DNA of 64,000 bases from Thermus hydrothermalis (GCF_022760925.1 NZ_JAKTNT010000002.1:141144-205143); one strand, 5' to 3'; positions 42,512-50,708 are shown, counted from the first letter of the stretch. Translations and numbers: made by a program. Notes: a model not told the origin generated them from the letters alone.

Positions 42512-43471
42512 TTGGAAGGGGATTTTCCTTTGCATGGTCGGGAGACGTTTGGGATGGTTTTCCAACACTTCGCCCTCCTTCCCCACCGCACGGCCTTGCA
42601 GAACGTGGCCCTGCCCTTGGAGCTTAAGGGGTATTCCCGCCGGGAGCGGGAGGAAAGGGCTCGGGCTTGGCTTGCCCGGGTGGGCCTCGAGGGCTATGAG
42701 CGGCACTTTCCGGCCCAGCTTTCCGGAGGGCAAAAGCAACGGGTGGGCTTAGCCCGCGCCCTTTGCGCCGACCCACCCGTTCTCCTCATGGACGAGGCCT
42801 TTAGCGCTTTAGATCCCTTGATCCGAAGGGAAATGCAGGATGAGCTTTTGCGCTTGCAAAAGGATCTTAGGAAGACCATCCTCTTCGTGACGCATGATCT
42901 AGACGAGGCACTGCGGCTTGGCGACCGCATCGCCATCATGCGGGATGGGGAGGTGGTGCAGGTGGGTACCCCTGAGGAAATCCTTGACCGTCCGGAGGAT
43001 CCGTATGTGGAAGCCTTTTTGGAGGGGGTTAACCCGGCAAAGGTATACCGCCTGGGGGCGATCTTGCAGGAGCCGGTCACGGTTACCTTGGGGCGGGATG
43101 GGGTGCGGGTGGCCCTGTACCGCATGGGGCGGATGGGGGTGGCCAGCGCCTATGCCGTAGACCCCAACGGGTCCTTCCTGGGGGTGGTGCGGGCTGAGCG
43201 GTTGGCTCAGGCCCTTAGGCTTTGGGGGAAAACGCCAGACCTACAGCAGTTTGTGGAATCTATTCCCACTTTGAACGTTCAACAAACCCTAGAGAAGGCC
43301 TTGCCCTTGGCGGCGGGGGCGGAGTTGCCTGTGCCGGTGGTGGATGAAGAGGGACGCCTTCTGGGCATCGTCACCCGGGAGCGGCTTCTTGGCGCCATGG
43401 CTAGGCGCTCTCTTCCCACCCAAACGCCCCCTTTGCCCGAGGGCGACCACGGGGTAGACTCCGGAGCATGA
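42512..43471 (+). pseudogene. 5'-truncated glycine-betaine/proline-type ABC ATPase (OpuAA/ProV-like)
   Basis: The open frame (319 residues, TTG 42512; first internal ATG 42554) starts in the Q-loop: FGMVFQHFALLPHRTALQNV. From there it is intact: signature QLSGGQKQRVGLARAL, Walker B PVLLMDEAFSALDP, H-loop FVTHDLDEAL, then a CBS pair (LQEPVTV... to VVDEEGRLLGIVTRERLLG). The first 70 or so residues with Walker A are missing, and the in-frame sequence upstream meets a stop at 42479-42481. Without Walker A it cannot bind ATP normally, so I call it a remnant. No permease or binding-protein gene lies nearby. Confidence 0.8.
43433..43460 (+). promoter_or_regulatory. Alpha-glucosidase promoter
   Basis: -35 TTGCCC (43433-43438), 16-bp spacer, -10 TAGACT (43455-43460), 7 nt to ATG 43468. 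It lies within the 3' end of the ATPase remnant. Confidence 0.5.
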
Positions 43472-45057
43472 GCTGGTGGCGGGAAGCGGTTATCTACCAG
43501 GTCTACCCCCGGAGCTTCCAGGATACGAACGGGGACGGCATCGGGGACCTCGAGGGCGTAAGGCGGCGCCTCCCTTATCTCAAATCCCTCGGGGTGGACG
43601 CCCTCTGGCTTTCCCCCTTCTACAAGAGCCCCATGAAGGACTTCGGCTACGATGTGGCCGATTACTGCGATGTGGACCCCATCTTCGGGAGCCTGGAGGA
43701 CTTTGACCGCCTCCTTCAGGAGGCCCACGCCCTGGGGCTAAGGGTCCTCATAGACCTGGTGCCCAACCACACCTCCAGCGAGCACCCTTGGTTTTTGGAG
43801 TCCCGCGCCTCCCGGGAAAGCCCCAAAAGGGACTGGTACATTTGGGCCGACCCCGCACCCGACGGGGGCCCGCCCAACAACTGGCAGAGCTTCTTCGGCG
43901 GCCCCGCCTGGACCCTGGACGAGGGGACGGGGCAGTACTACCTCCACCTTTTTCTGCCAGAGCAGCCCGACCTCAACTGGCGGAACCCCGAGGTGCGGGA
44001 GGCCATGCACGAGGTCATGCGCTTCTGGCTCCGGCGGGGGGTGGACGGGTTTCGGGTGGATACGCTTTGGCTCTTGGGCAAGGACCCCCTTCTGCGGGAC
44101 GAGCCTGGAAGCTCCTTTTGGCACCTGGGCTTGCCGGATCGGGCGCGCCACGAGCACCTCTATACCGAGGACCAACCGGAGACCTACGCCTACGTGCGGG
44201 AGATGCGCTTTGTTCTGGACGAGTTTTCCCAGGATGGGCGGGCGCGCGTTATGGTGGGGGAGATCTACCTGCCCCTCCACCGGCTTGTGCGCTACTATGC
44301 CGCCGGGTGCCATCTGCCCTTCAATTTCAGCCTGATCACCCAGGGCCTACCCGATTGGCGGCCCGAGAACATCGCCCGCATCGTGGAGGAGTACGAGCGC
44401 CTCCTCACCCGCTTTGACTGGCCCAACTGGGTCCTGGGCAACCACGACCAGCCCCGCCTAGCCTCCCGCCTGGGGGAGGCCCAGGCCCGGGTGGCGGCCA
44501 CCCTCCTCTTCACCCTGAGGGGCACCCCCACCTGGTACTACGGGGACGAGCTCGCCCTCCCCAACGGGGAGATCCCCCCGGAGAAGGTGCAAGACCCCGC
44601 CGCCCTAAGGCAAAGGGACCGCCAGGGCGAGCACGGCCTTCCCCCGGGCCGCGACCCCGAGCGCACCCCCATGCCCTGGGACGACTCCCCCAACGCCGGC
44701 TTCTCCACCGCCGAGCCTTGGCTTCCCCTCAACCCCGACTGGCAAAGGCGCAACGTGGCGGCCATGGAGAAGGACCCCCGTTCCATGCTCCACCTGGTGC
44801 GCCGCCTCATCGCCCTCAGGAAGGACCCTGGCCTCCTCTACGGGGCCTACCGCACCTACTGGGCCCGGGAGGGCGTTTACGCCTACCTGCGGGGGGAGGG
44901 GTGGCTCGTGGCCCTGAACTTCACGGATAAGGAAAAGGCGCTTCCCCTTCCTCGAGGGGGACGGGTGGTCCTCTCCACCCACCTGGACCGGGAGGAGCGG
45001 GTGGGGGACCTCCTTCGCCTCAGGCCCGATGAGGGGGTGGTGGTGCGGCTAGACTGA
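43468..45057 (+). CDS. Alpha-glucosidase / oligo-1,6-glucosidase (GH13)
   Basis: 529 residues, the length of the known T. thermophilus alpha-glucosidase. GH13 motifs: LVPNHTSSEHPWF, nucleophile Asp in DGFRVDTLWLL, acid Glu in VMVGEIYLP, Asp in VLGNHDQPR. Hydrolyses alpha-linked glucosides such as maltose, isomaltose or trehalose-type sugars to glucose in the cytoplasm. ATG 43468 overlaps the remnant stop (ATGA). Trehalose hydrolysis would link it to the neighbouring ots-tre genes, but that is inference. Confidence 0.93.
   Translation: MSWWREAVIYQVYPRSFQDTNGDGIGDLEGVRRRLPYLKSLGVDALWLSPFYKSPMKDFGYDVADYCDVDPIFGSLEDFDRLLQEAHALGLRVLIDLVPNHTSSEHPWFLESRASRESPKRDWYIWADPAPDGGPPNNWQSFFGGPAWTLDEGTGQYYLHLFLPEQPDLNWRNPEVREAMHEVMRFWLRRGVDGFRVDTLWLLGKDPLLRDEPGSSFWHLGLPDRARHEHLYTEDQPETYAYVREMRFVLDEFSQDGRARVMVGEIYLPLHRLVRYYAAGCHLPFNFSLITQGLPDWRPENIARIVEEYERLLTRFDWPNWVLGNHDQPRLASRLGEAQARVAATLLFTLRGTPTWYYGDELALPNGEIPPEKVQDPAALRQRDRQGEHGLPPGRDPERTPMPWDDSPNAGFSTAEPWLPLNPDWQRRNVAAMEKDPRSMLHLVRRLIALRKDPGLLYGAYRTYWAREGVYAYLRGEGWLVALNFTDKEKALPLPRGGRVVLSTHLDREERVGDLLRLRPDEGVVVRLD
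45050..45055 (+). promoter_or_regulatory. Possible -10 box of methyltransferase gene
   Basis: TAGACT, 6 nt before GTG 45062, at the end of the alpha-glucosidase gene. Confidence 0.3.
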
Positions 45058-45061
45058 GGGC

Positions 45062-45703
45062 GTGGAGGACCCCTTCCACGGCCTGGCGGAGGCCTACGAG
45101 GCCTGGTACGAGACCCCCTTGGGGGCCTACGTCATCGCCGAGGAGGAAAGGGCGCTAAGGGCCCTCCTCCCGCCGGGGGAGAGTCTTTTAGAGGTGGGGG
45201 CGGGAACCGGGTACTGGCTCAGGCGGTTTCCCTACCGGGAGAAGGTAGGGGTGGAGCCTTCGGCCGCCATGCGCCGGGTGGGGGAGGAGCGGACTCCCGG
45301 GGTGGAGTGGGTGGCCGCCCACGGGGAGGCCTTGCCCTTTCCTCCTGGGCGGTTTGACGTGGTCCTCCTCTTCACCACCTTGGAGTTCGTGGAGGACGTG
45401 GAGGAAACCCTGAGGGAGGCCAGGAGGGTTCTTAGGCCGGGCGGGGCCTTGGTGGTGGGCCTCCTCGAGGCCCTCTCCCCCTGGGCTGCCCTCTACCGCC
45501 GCCTGGGGGAGAAGGGGGTGCGCCCCTGGACCCACGCCCGCTTCCTCACCCGGGAGGACCTCACCGCCCTCCTGGGCCCCCCGGAGGCGGAAGGGGAGGC
45601 GGTCTACCTCGCTCCGGAGGCCAAACCCCCGTACGAGGAGGCGGACCGGGCGGGGAGGCGGGCGGGGAACCGCCCCGCCCTATACTTAGGGCGATGGCGC
45701 TAA
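45062..45703 (+). CDS. SAM-dependent class I methyltransferase
   Basis: 213 residues. SAM-binding motif LLEVGAGTGYWLRRF, acidic motif in VGVEPSAAM, then GEALPFPPGRFDVVLLFTTLEFV and EARRVLRPGGALVVG, the standard Methyltransf_11 layout. Substrate unknown. GTG 45062 lies 4 nt after the alpha-glucosidase stop. The last residues overlap the next gene, another methyltransferase, by 10 bp. Confidence 0.85.
   Translation: MEDPFHGLAEAYEAWYETPLGAYVIAEEERALRALLPPGESLLEVGAGTGYWLRRFPYREKVGVEPSAAMRRVGEERTPGVEWVAAHGEALPFPPGRFDVVLLFTTLEFVEDVEETLREARRVLRPGGALVVGLLEALSPWAALYRRLGEKGVRPWTHARFLTREDLTALLGPPEAEGEAVYLAPEAKPPYEEADRAGRRAGNRPALYLGRWR
45681..45686 (+). promoter_or_regulatory. -10 box of YkoF-methyltransferase gene
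   Basis: TATACT, 7 nt before ATG 45694, inside the end of the preceding gene. Confidence 0.5.
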
Positions 45704-46443
45704 AGGCCCTTTTCGCCCTTTACCCCCTCCGGCAAGGGGATTACCGTGCGGTGGAAAAAGCCCTCCTGGCCCTGGAGGGAAGCGGCGTGGAGCACCGGGT
45801 CTTCCCCACCCACACCGAGCTTTCCGGGGAAGAGGCGGCGGTCTTTCGGGCGCTAGAGGGGGCCTTCGCCGAGGCGGCGGAGGAGGGGGCTGTGGTCCTG
45901 TGGGCCCTCCTCACCAACGCTTGCGAGGCCCAAGACCCCTTCCGCCTGCCCGAACGCCTAAAGCGCTTTCCCCCCTTGGAGGTGGCGCGGCGTGCCCTCG
46001 AGGGCCTTGAGGCCAAAAGCGCCCTGGACATCGGCACCGGCACAGGGGTCTTCGCCGAGGCCTTCGCCGAGCTCGGGCTTTTCGCCGTGGGCCTGGACCC
46101 TCGGACCGACCGCCTGGAGGTGGCCCGGGCCAAGGTGAAGGGGGCCCGTTTCGTGGAGGGCAGGGCGGAAAGCCTCCCCTTTCCCGAGGGAAGCTTTGAC
46201 CTAGCCTTCTTTGGCCTCTCCCTCCACCACCTAAACCCCGTCCCCGCCCTCAAAGAGGCGGCGCGGGTGGCCCAGCGGGTGGCGGTGCTGGAGTGGCCCT
46301 ACCGGGAGGAGGAAATGGGCCCGCCCTTGGCCCGGCGCCTTTCCCCGGAGGCCCTTCGGGCCCTCTTCCAGGAAGCCCTGGGGAGCCCACCCCGCCTCCA
46401 CCTGGAGGCGGGGTACACCCTGGCCCTCTGGGAAAAAGCGTGA
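45694..46443 (+). CDS. YkoF-like domain fused to a SAM methyltransferase
   Basis: 249 residues in two parts. Residues 1 to about 80 look like a YkoF/MTH1187-type ferredoxin-fold domain that in Bacillus binds thiamine or hydroxymethylpyrimidine: FALYPLRQGDY, HTELSGEEAAVFRALEGAF, VVLWALLTNAC. Residues 100-249 are a class I methyltransferase: SALDIGTGTGVFAEAF, GRAESLPFPEGSFDLAFFGL, EAARVAQRVAVLEW. Function unknown; the N-terminal part may supply ligand sensing or dimerisation. Confidence 0.72.
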   Translation: MALKALFALYPLRQGDYRAVEKALLALEGSGVEHRVFPTHTELSGEEAAVFRALEGAFAEAAEEGAVVLWALLTNACEAQDPFRLPERLKRFPPLEVARRALEGLEAKSALDIGTGTGVFAEAFAELGLFAVGLDPRTDRLEVARAKVKGARFVEGRAESLPFPEGSFDLAFFGLSLHHLNPVPALKEAARVAQRVAVLEWPYREEEMGPPLARRLSPEALRALFQEALGSPPRLHLEAGYTLALWEKA

Positions 46444-46444
46444 A

Positions 46445-46460
46445 GGCCCCTTGCGGGGCC
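46445..46460. terminator. Bidirectional hairpin between methyltransferase gene and tRNA-Leu
   Basis: GGCCCC-TTGC-GGGGCC, with short T-runs on both sides (CTTTGG on plus, TTCACG on minus). It serves two convergent transcripts; U-runs are short. Confidence 0.5.
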
Positions 46461-46463
46461 CTT

Positions 46464-46551
46464 TGGTGCCGGGGGCGGGACTCGAACCCGCACGCCCTCA
46501 TCGGGCAACAGATTTTGAGTCTGCCGCGTCTACCTGTTCCGCCACCCCGGC
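46464..46551 (-). tRNA. tRNA-Leu (CAA anticodon)
   Basis: 88 nt with encoded CCA. Acceptor GCCGGGG/CCCCGGC, anticodon stem GCAGA/TCTGT with loop CTCAAAA giving CAA, a long class II variable arm (TGCCCGATGAGGGCG), T arm GCGGG-TTCGAGT-CCCGC. The 5' 22 nt are also the last codons of lnt on the same strand. Confidence 0.93.
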
Positions 46552-47861
46552 AGACGCACCCTAAGGATAAGGCCAAGGAGGAAAATGGTCAACGCCAGGG
46601 CCACCGCCCAGTCCCCAAAACGCACGTAGGGGGTGGGGCTTTCCCGAAGGGCGTAGGGGGCAAGGAGGAAGCCTTCCCGGTGGGGCGGGATGGCGGCCAC
46701 CACCCGGCCCCAGGGGTCCACGCTGGCGGTGATGCCGTCGTTCCCGGCCCTAAGGAGCCAGAGGCCCGTTTCCACCGCCCTAAGCCTTCCCATGGCGAAG
46801 TGCTGGCGCCCCCCAAAGGAGGAACCGAACCAGGCGTCGTTGGTGAGGAGGACGAGGACCTTGGCCCCTTCCCGGGCCAGGCTTCGGGCCACGGAGGGGA
46901 AGACGGACTCGTAGCAGATAAAGGCCCCGTAAGGCCCCAAGGGGGCAAAACCCTTCCCGGGGGCGCGGTCGGCGAGCTCCCCTAGGCCGAAGGCGCGGAA
47001 GAAGAAGCCGTAGACTCCGCCCAGAACCTCCCGGAAGGGAAACCGCTCGCCAAAGGGCACCAGGCGCACCTTATCGTAGTGGGCCAGGACCTCTCCCCCT
47101 TGGTAGAGGACCGCCCGGTTGGGGCCAAAGAGGTTGAGCCCGGTGATGAGGGGGCGGTCTTGGAGGAGGGCGTCTAGGCCCTCGGGGATGCGCCAAATGG
47201 CGGTTTCCGGCCAGACCACAAGCCCCGCTTCCGGGTGCTGGGCGAGGCCCTCTTGGGTAAGGCGGAGGTAGACCTTTTCGTCCAGCTCCCCTTGGACCTT
47301 GGCCAGGGGGTTCAGGTTTCCTTGGACGAGGAGGGCCCACCGGTCCGCCGGCGCCTCCGGCAGGGGCCAGAGCCAAAGGAGGGCCCAGGGGAGGAGGACC
47401 CAGGGGCGCCTATGGGCGAGGCCATAGGCGGTGAGGAGGACGAGGAGGGAGAGGAGGTAGACCCCGCCCCAGGCGGCGAGCGCCCGCCCCGGGGCCTCCA
47501 CCAGGGCGTAGCCCAAAAGCCCCCAGGGGAAGGCCAACTCCCCTTGCTCCGTGAGCCACTCCAGGACCACCCACCCCCCGAGGCGGGCTAAGGGCGAGGG
47601 GGTGAGGCCGAAGAGGAGGCAGAAGGAGAGGGCCTTGAGGAGGACCAGGGGCAGAAAAGGGAGCGCCCCTAGGGGGCCGAAGAGGCTTGCGAAGCTTTGG
47701 GGAAGCCAGATGAGGTGGAGCCCAAAGAAGCCCAACCCGGCGAGGAAGCCTTCCCGGAAACCGCCCCGGAGGAGGAGGGCGAGGGGCAAAGGGGCGAGGA
47801 AGCCCAAAGGGAAGGGGGGAAGGGTGAGGGCCAGGGCCAGGCCCAGGAGGAAAGGGCGCAC
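46530..47861 (-). CDS. lnt: Apolipoprotein N-acyltransferase
   Basis: 443-residue integral membrane enzyme adding the third acyl chain to lipoproteins. The first 190 residues hold about six membrane segments; the rest is a nitrilase-like domain with the catalytic Glu in LVVWPETAIW, the Lys in VLAHYDKVRLVPFGE, and the Cys in AFICYESVFPS. A last hydrophobic helix precedes a C-terminal tail encoded by the tRNA-Leu sequence (LPGWRNR, stop UAG in the tRNA D-arm region). Start GTG 47861 is 6 nt after a TATGGT box; the open frame extends upstream but loses the hydrophobic pattern. Confidence 0.92.
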   Translation of the reverse strand: MRPFLLGLALALTLPPFPLGFLAPLPLALLLRGGFREGFLAGLGFFGLHLIWLPQSFASLFGPLGALPFLPLVLLKALSFCLLFGLTPSPLARLGGWVVLEWLTEQGELAFPWGLLGYALVEAPGRALAAWGGVYLLSLLVLLTAYGLAHRRPWVLLPWALLWLWPLPEAPADRWALLVQGNLNPLAKVQGELDEKVYLRLTQEGLAQHPEAGLVVWPETAIWRIPEGLDALLQDRPLITGLNLFGPNRAVLYQGGEVLAHYDKVRLVPFGERFPFREVLGGVYGFFFRAFGLGELADRAPGKGFAPLGPYGAFICYESVFPSVARSLAREGAKVLVLLTNDAWFGSSFGGRQHFAMGRLRAVETGLWLLRAGNDGITASVDPWGRVVAAIPPHREGFLLAPYALRESPTPYVRFGDWAVALALTIFLLGLILRVRLPGWRNR

Positions 47862-47867
47862 CCTTTC

Positions 47868-47873
47868 ACCATA
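47868..47873 (-). promoter_or_regulatory. -10 box of lnt
   Basis: TATGGT on the minus strand, 6 nt before GTG 47861; GAAAGGG between could also act as ribosome binding site. Confidence 0.4.
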
Positions 47874-47889
47874 CGGTTCCTCTGTGAGA

Positions 47890-47916
47890 TTGACCAGGCG
47901 GGGGCTATGGCAGAAT
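47890..47916 (+). promoter_or_regulatory. Possible promoter of metallophosphoesterase-like gene
   Basis: TTGACC (47890-47895), short 15-bp spacer, CAGAAT (47911-47916), 6 nt to ATG 47923. Confidence 0.4.
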
Positions 47917-47922
47917 GGTCCC

Positions 47923-48618
47923 ATGCGCCTCGGGGTCCTTTCCGATATCCACGCTAACCTGCCCGCCCTCGAGGCCGCCCTCGAGGCCCTCCGCACCGAG
48001 GGGGTGGACGAGGTCCTGGTCCTGGGGGACATCGTGGGCTATGGCCCCCATCCCCGCCAGGTGGTGCGGCGCCTCATGCAGGAGGGGCTTCCCGCCATCG
48101 CCGGGGCCTGGGACCTGCGGGTGGCCTACCCCGTGGACCACGCCCTCCCCGAGGGCCTGGGCAAGGCCACCTTGGACTGGACCCGGAGCCAACTGGGGGA
48201 GAAGGAGCTCGCCTACCTCCGCTCCCTCCGGCTTTCCCACCGGCGAAGCTACGGGGATACCCGCCTCGTGGCCTTCCACGGCAGGCCGGGCCGCCCCGAG
48301 GAGGGCGTGGACCTCCTGGGCCCGGCCCGGGAGTTCCTGGCCCTCTTGGAGCGCTACGGGGCCAAAGCCCTCCTCCTCGGGGGGCGGCACCTGCCCCTGG
48401 CGCGGCGGGTGGGCCAGGGGCTCGTGGCGGACCCGGGGAGCGTGGGCCTAAGCCTCTCCGGGGAGCCGGGGGCCGATGCCCTCGTCCTGGACACGGACAC
48501 CCTGGAGGCCCGCTTCCTCAAGGTTCCCTACGACCTAGGGCCCCTTCTCTTTGACCTGAGGGCCTGGGGCCTGCCCCAGGCCCTGGAGAAGGTTTACCGC
48601 ACCGGGCGCTTCCAGTAG
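47923..48618 (+). CDS. Metallophosphoesterase-fold protein with incomplete metal site
   Basis: 231 residues. The N-terminal LGVLSDIHANLPALEAAL and VLVLGDIVGYGPHPRQVV are typical, giving Asp, His and Asp ligands. The next motif, normally GNHD/E, reads AGAWDL; the HG element survives as AFHGRPG; and the usual GHTH is LLLGGRHLPL. At least the Asn and two His of the bimetal site are therefore replaced. It may be inactive or use one metal. Start by the -10 spacing. It overlaps the convergent queG by 84 bp. Confidence 0.78.
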   Translation: MRLGVLSDIHANLPALEAALEALRTEGVDEVLVLGDIVGYGPHPRQVVRRLMQEGLPAIAGAWDLRVAYPVDHALPEGLGKATLDWTRSQLGEKELAYLRSLRLSHRRSYGDTRLVAFHGRPGRPEEGVDLLGPAREFLALLERYGAKALLLGGRHLPLARRVGQGLVADPGSVGLSLSGEPGADALVLDTDTLEARFLKVPYDLGPLLFDLRAWGLPQALEKVYRTGRFQ

Positions 48619-49680
48619 GGCTTGGGCGTCCCGGCGTATATCGGGCTCGGGGTCCTTTAGGAAGCCCTCTATGGGCTTTCCCGCAAGGAAGAGGGCGTGG
48701 AGGGCGGTGCGGCGCACCAGGGGGCTTGGGTCCTGGGCGGCTTCCCGCATCAGGTCTTCCCCCAGGCCCAGGTTGGCCAGGACGATGAGGGCGTTCCGGG
48801 CCATGCGGGCCCGGCCGGGCCTTAGGAAGGCGGTGCCGGCGTACTTTCTCTGGAAGGCGTGCCCCGAGAGGCGGAAGAAGTCCCGAAGGTCCGGGTGGGC
48901 CAGCTCGGGCTCGGGGGCAAAGCCCCGCCAGGCCTTGCCGAACCGCTCCCAGGGGCAGGCTTCCCCGCAGAGGTCGCACCCCAAGAGCCATTCCCCTATC
49001 CCGGGCCAAAGCCTAGGGGGGATGAAGCCCTTGTGCTCCACGGTGAGGTAGCTCACGCAAAGGCGGGCGTCCAGGGTGCCGTCCCCTAGGAGGGCCCCCG
49101 TGGGGCAGGCGGGGAGGCAGCGGGTGCACCGGCCGCAGCGGAAGGGGTGAAGGGGGGAGGGCGCCACCTCCAAGGAGGTGAGGAGCACGGCGAGGAAGGC
49201 GTGGACCCCAAAGCCTTGGGAGAGGAAGTAGCCGTTTCGCCCAATCCAGCCCGTTCCCGAGAGGGCGGCCAGGGTGCGCTCGGAAAGGGGCCCGTGGTCC
49301 ACGTAGCCCTTGGCGAAGACCCCAAGGCTTTCCGCCACCCGCTCAAGCCGCCTAAGCTCCTCCCCCAGGAGGAGGTGGTAGTCCCGCACCCAGGCGTAGC
49401 GGGCTACCCGGCCCACCCGGAGGCCCCCAGCGGGCTTCCCGGGGTCGGGGAAGGCGTAGGGGGCGAAGAGGAGGAGGGCGCTTTGGGCCATGGGGAAGCG
49501 GCGCCTTGGGTCAAAGCGCTCCTCCACGCGCCTTTCCAGGTAGGCCATGCCCCCGTGCCGCCCCGCCCCAAGCCAGGCCTGGAACCTCGCCTGGGCTTTC
49601 TCCTGGGGGGCGAGGGGGGCCCAGGCCACCCCTAGGCCCCGCTCCAAGGCGGCCTCTTCCAGAAGGGCCTTGGCCTCCAC
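48535..49680 (-). CDS. queG: Epoxyqueuosine reductase
   Basis: Last step of queuosine synthesis in tRNA, using cobalamin and two 4Fe-4S clusters. 381 residues: N-terminal cobalamin-binding part (RYAWVRDYH, GYVDHGPLSER, GWIGRNGYFLS), ferredoxin clusters CGRCTRCLPACPTG and CDLCGEACPWE, then a HEAT-like C-terminal domain. The C-terminal 28 residues overlap the convergent phosphoesterase gene. Start GTG 49680, with TAGGCT 6 nt upstream. Confidence 0.95.
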   Translation of the reverse strand: MEAKALLEEAALERGLGVAWAPLAPQEKAQARFQAWLGAGRHGGMAYLERRVEERFDPRRRFPMAQSALLLFAPYAFPDPGKPAGGLRVGRVARYAWVRDYHLLLGEELRRLERVAESLGVFAKGYVDHGPLSERTLAALSGTGWIGRNGYFLSQGFGVHAFLAVLLTSLEVAPSPLHPFRCGRCTRCLPACPTGALLGDGTLDARLCVSYLTVEHKGFIPPRLWPGIGEWLLGCDLCGEACPWERFGKAWRGFAPEPELAHPDLRDFFRLSGHAFQRKYAGTAFLRPGRARMARNALIVLANLGLGEDLMREAAQDPSPLVRRTALHALFLAGKPIEGFLKDPEPDIRRDAQALLEAPGAVNLLQGLGQAPGPQVKEKGP

Positions 49681-49686
49681 CCCCTT

Positions 49687-49696
49687 AGCCTATAAT
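49687..49696. promoter_or_regulatory. Overlapping divergent -10 boxes of queG and hom
   Basis: Minus strand TAGGCT (49687-49692), 6 nt before the queG GTG; plus strand TATAAT (49691-49696), 7 nt before the hom ATG. Two base pairs shared. Confidence 0.6.
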
Positions 49697-49703
49697 CCCT
49701 TCC

Positions 49704-50708
49704 ATGGAACGGCTAAACCTCGCCCTCCTTGGAGGGGGCACCGTGGGGAGCGCCTTTTACACCCTGGTCCAGGAGCGGCAGGAGGAGCTCGCCGCTTTAG
49801 GCTTTGTCCCCCGCTTCCTTGGGGTGTTGGTGCGGGACAAGGCCAAGCCCAGGGCCATTCCCCAAGAGCTCCTCCGGGTGGAGCCCTTTGACCTCCTGGA
49901 GGCGGACGTGGTGGTGGAGGCCCTTGGGGGGGTGGAGGCGCCCTTGAAGCTCGTCCTCCCTGCCCTCGAGGCCGGCATCCCCCTCATCACCGCCAACAAG
50001 GCCCTCTTGGCCGAGGCCTGGGAGGTCCTTCGCCCCTTCGCCGAGGAGGGCCTCCTCTACCACGAGGCGAGCGTCATGGCGGGCACCCCCGCCCTCTCCT
50101 TCCTGGAAACCCTGAGGGGGAGCGAGGTCTTGGAGCTCCACGGCATCCTGAACGGCACCACCCTTTACATCCTCCAGGAAATGGAAAAGGGCAGGACCTA
50201 CGCCGAGGCCCTGGCCGAGGCCCAGCGCCTGGGCTACGCCGAGGCCGACCCCAGCCTGGACGTGGAGGGAATAGACGCCGCCCACAAGCTCACCCTCCTC
50301 GCCCGCCTCCTCCTAGACCCCGGCTTCCCCTTCTCGGAGGTGGCGGCCAAGGGGATTACCCGCCTCACCCCGGAAGCGCTAAAAGAGGCGGAGGCCCAAG
50401 GGAAGCGGGTGCGCCTGGTGGCAAGCCTCTACGGGGCAGGGGGCAGGTGGCGGGCGGAGGTGGCCCCCCGGTACCTGCCCCAGGGCCACCCCTTGGCCCA
50501 GGCCCAGGGCAACGCCCTTTGGGTGCGCACCCACCCCTTGGGGGAGGTCTTCGTCACGGGGCCCGGGGCGGGGGGTGGGGCCACGGCGAGCGGGCTTTTC
50601 GCCGACCTCCTCCGCCTCCTCTCCGGGGCCCCGGGGCACCTGCCCGCCCCCCGGGCCAGGCCGCCCCTGGCCGAGGGAAACCCCTTCCCCGAGGTCTTGA
50701 CCCGCTAG
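49704..50708 (+). CDS. hom: Homoserine dehydrogenase
   Basis: 334 residues, NAD(P)-dependent reduction of aspartate semialdehyde to homoserine for threonine and methionine. NLALLGGGTVGSAFY nucleotide motif, ITANKALLAE, EASVMAGTPAL, GILNGTTLYIL, YAEADPSLDVEGIDAAHKL. The C-terminal ACT domain of longer homologues is absent. Leaderless start after TATAAT. thrC follows after 24 nt. Confidence 0.95.
   Translation: MERLNLALLGGGTVGSAFYTLVQERQEELAALGFVPRFLGVLVRDKAKPRAIPQELLRVEPFDLLEADVVVEALGGVEAPLKLVLPALEAGIPLITANKALLAEAWEVLRPFAEEGLLYHEASVMAGTPALSFLETLRGSEVLELHGILNGTTLYILQEMEKGRTYAEALAEAQRLGYAEADPSLDVEGIDAAHKLTLLARLLLDPGFPFSEVAAKGITRLTPEALKEAEAQGKRVRLVASLYGAGGRWRAEVAPRYLPQGHPLAQAQGNALWVRTHPLGEVFVTGPGAGGGATASGLFADLLRLLSGAPGHLPAPRARPPLAEGNPFPEVLTR

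Noticed and set aside
45661..45679. GC hairpin GGCGGGG-AACCG-CCCCGCC before the YkoF-MTase gene
   Set aside because: It lies within coding sequence and has no T-run; not enough to call a terminator.
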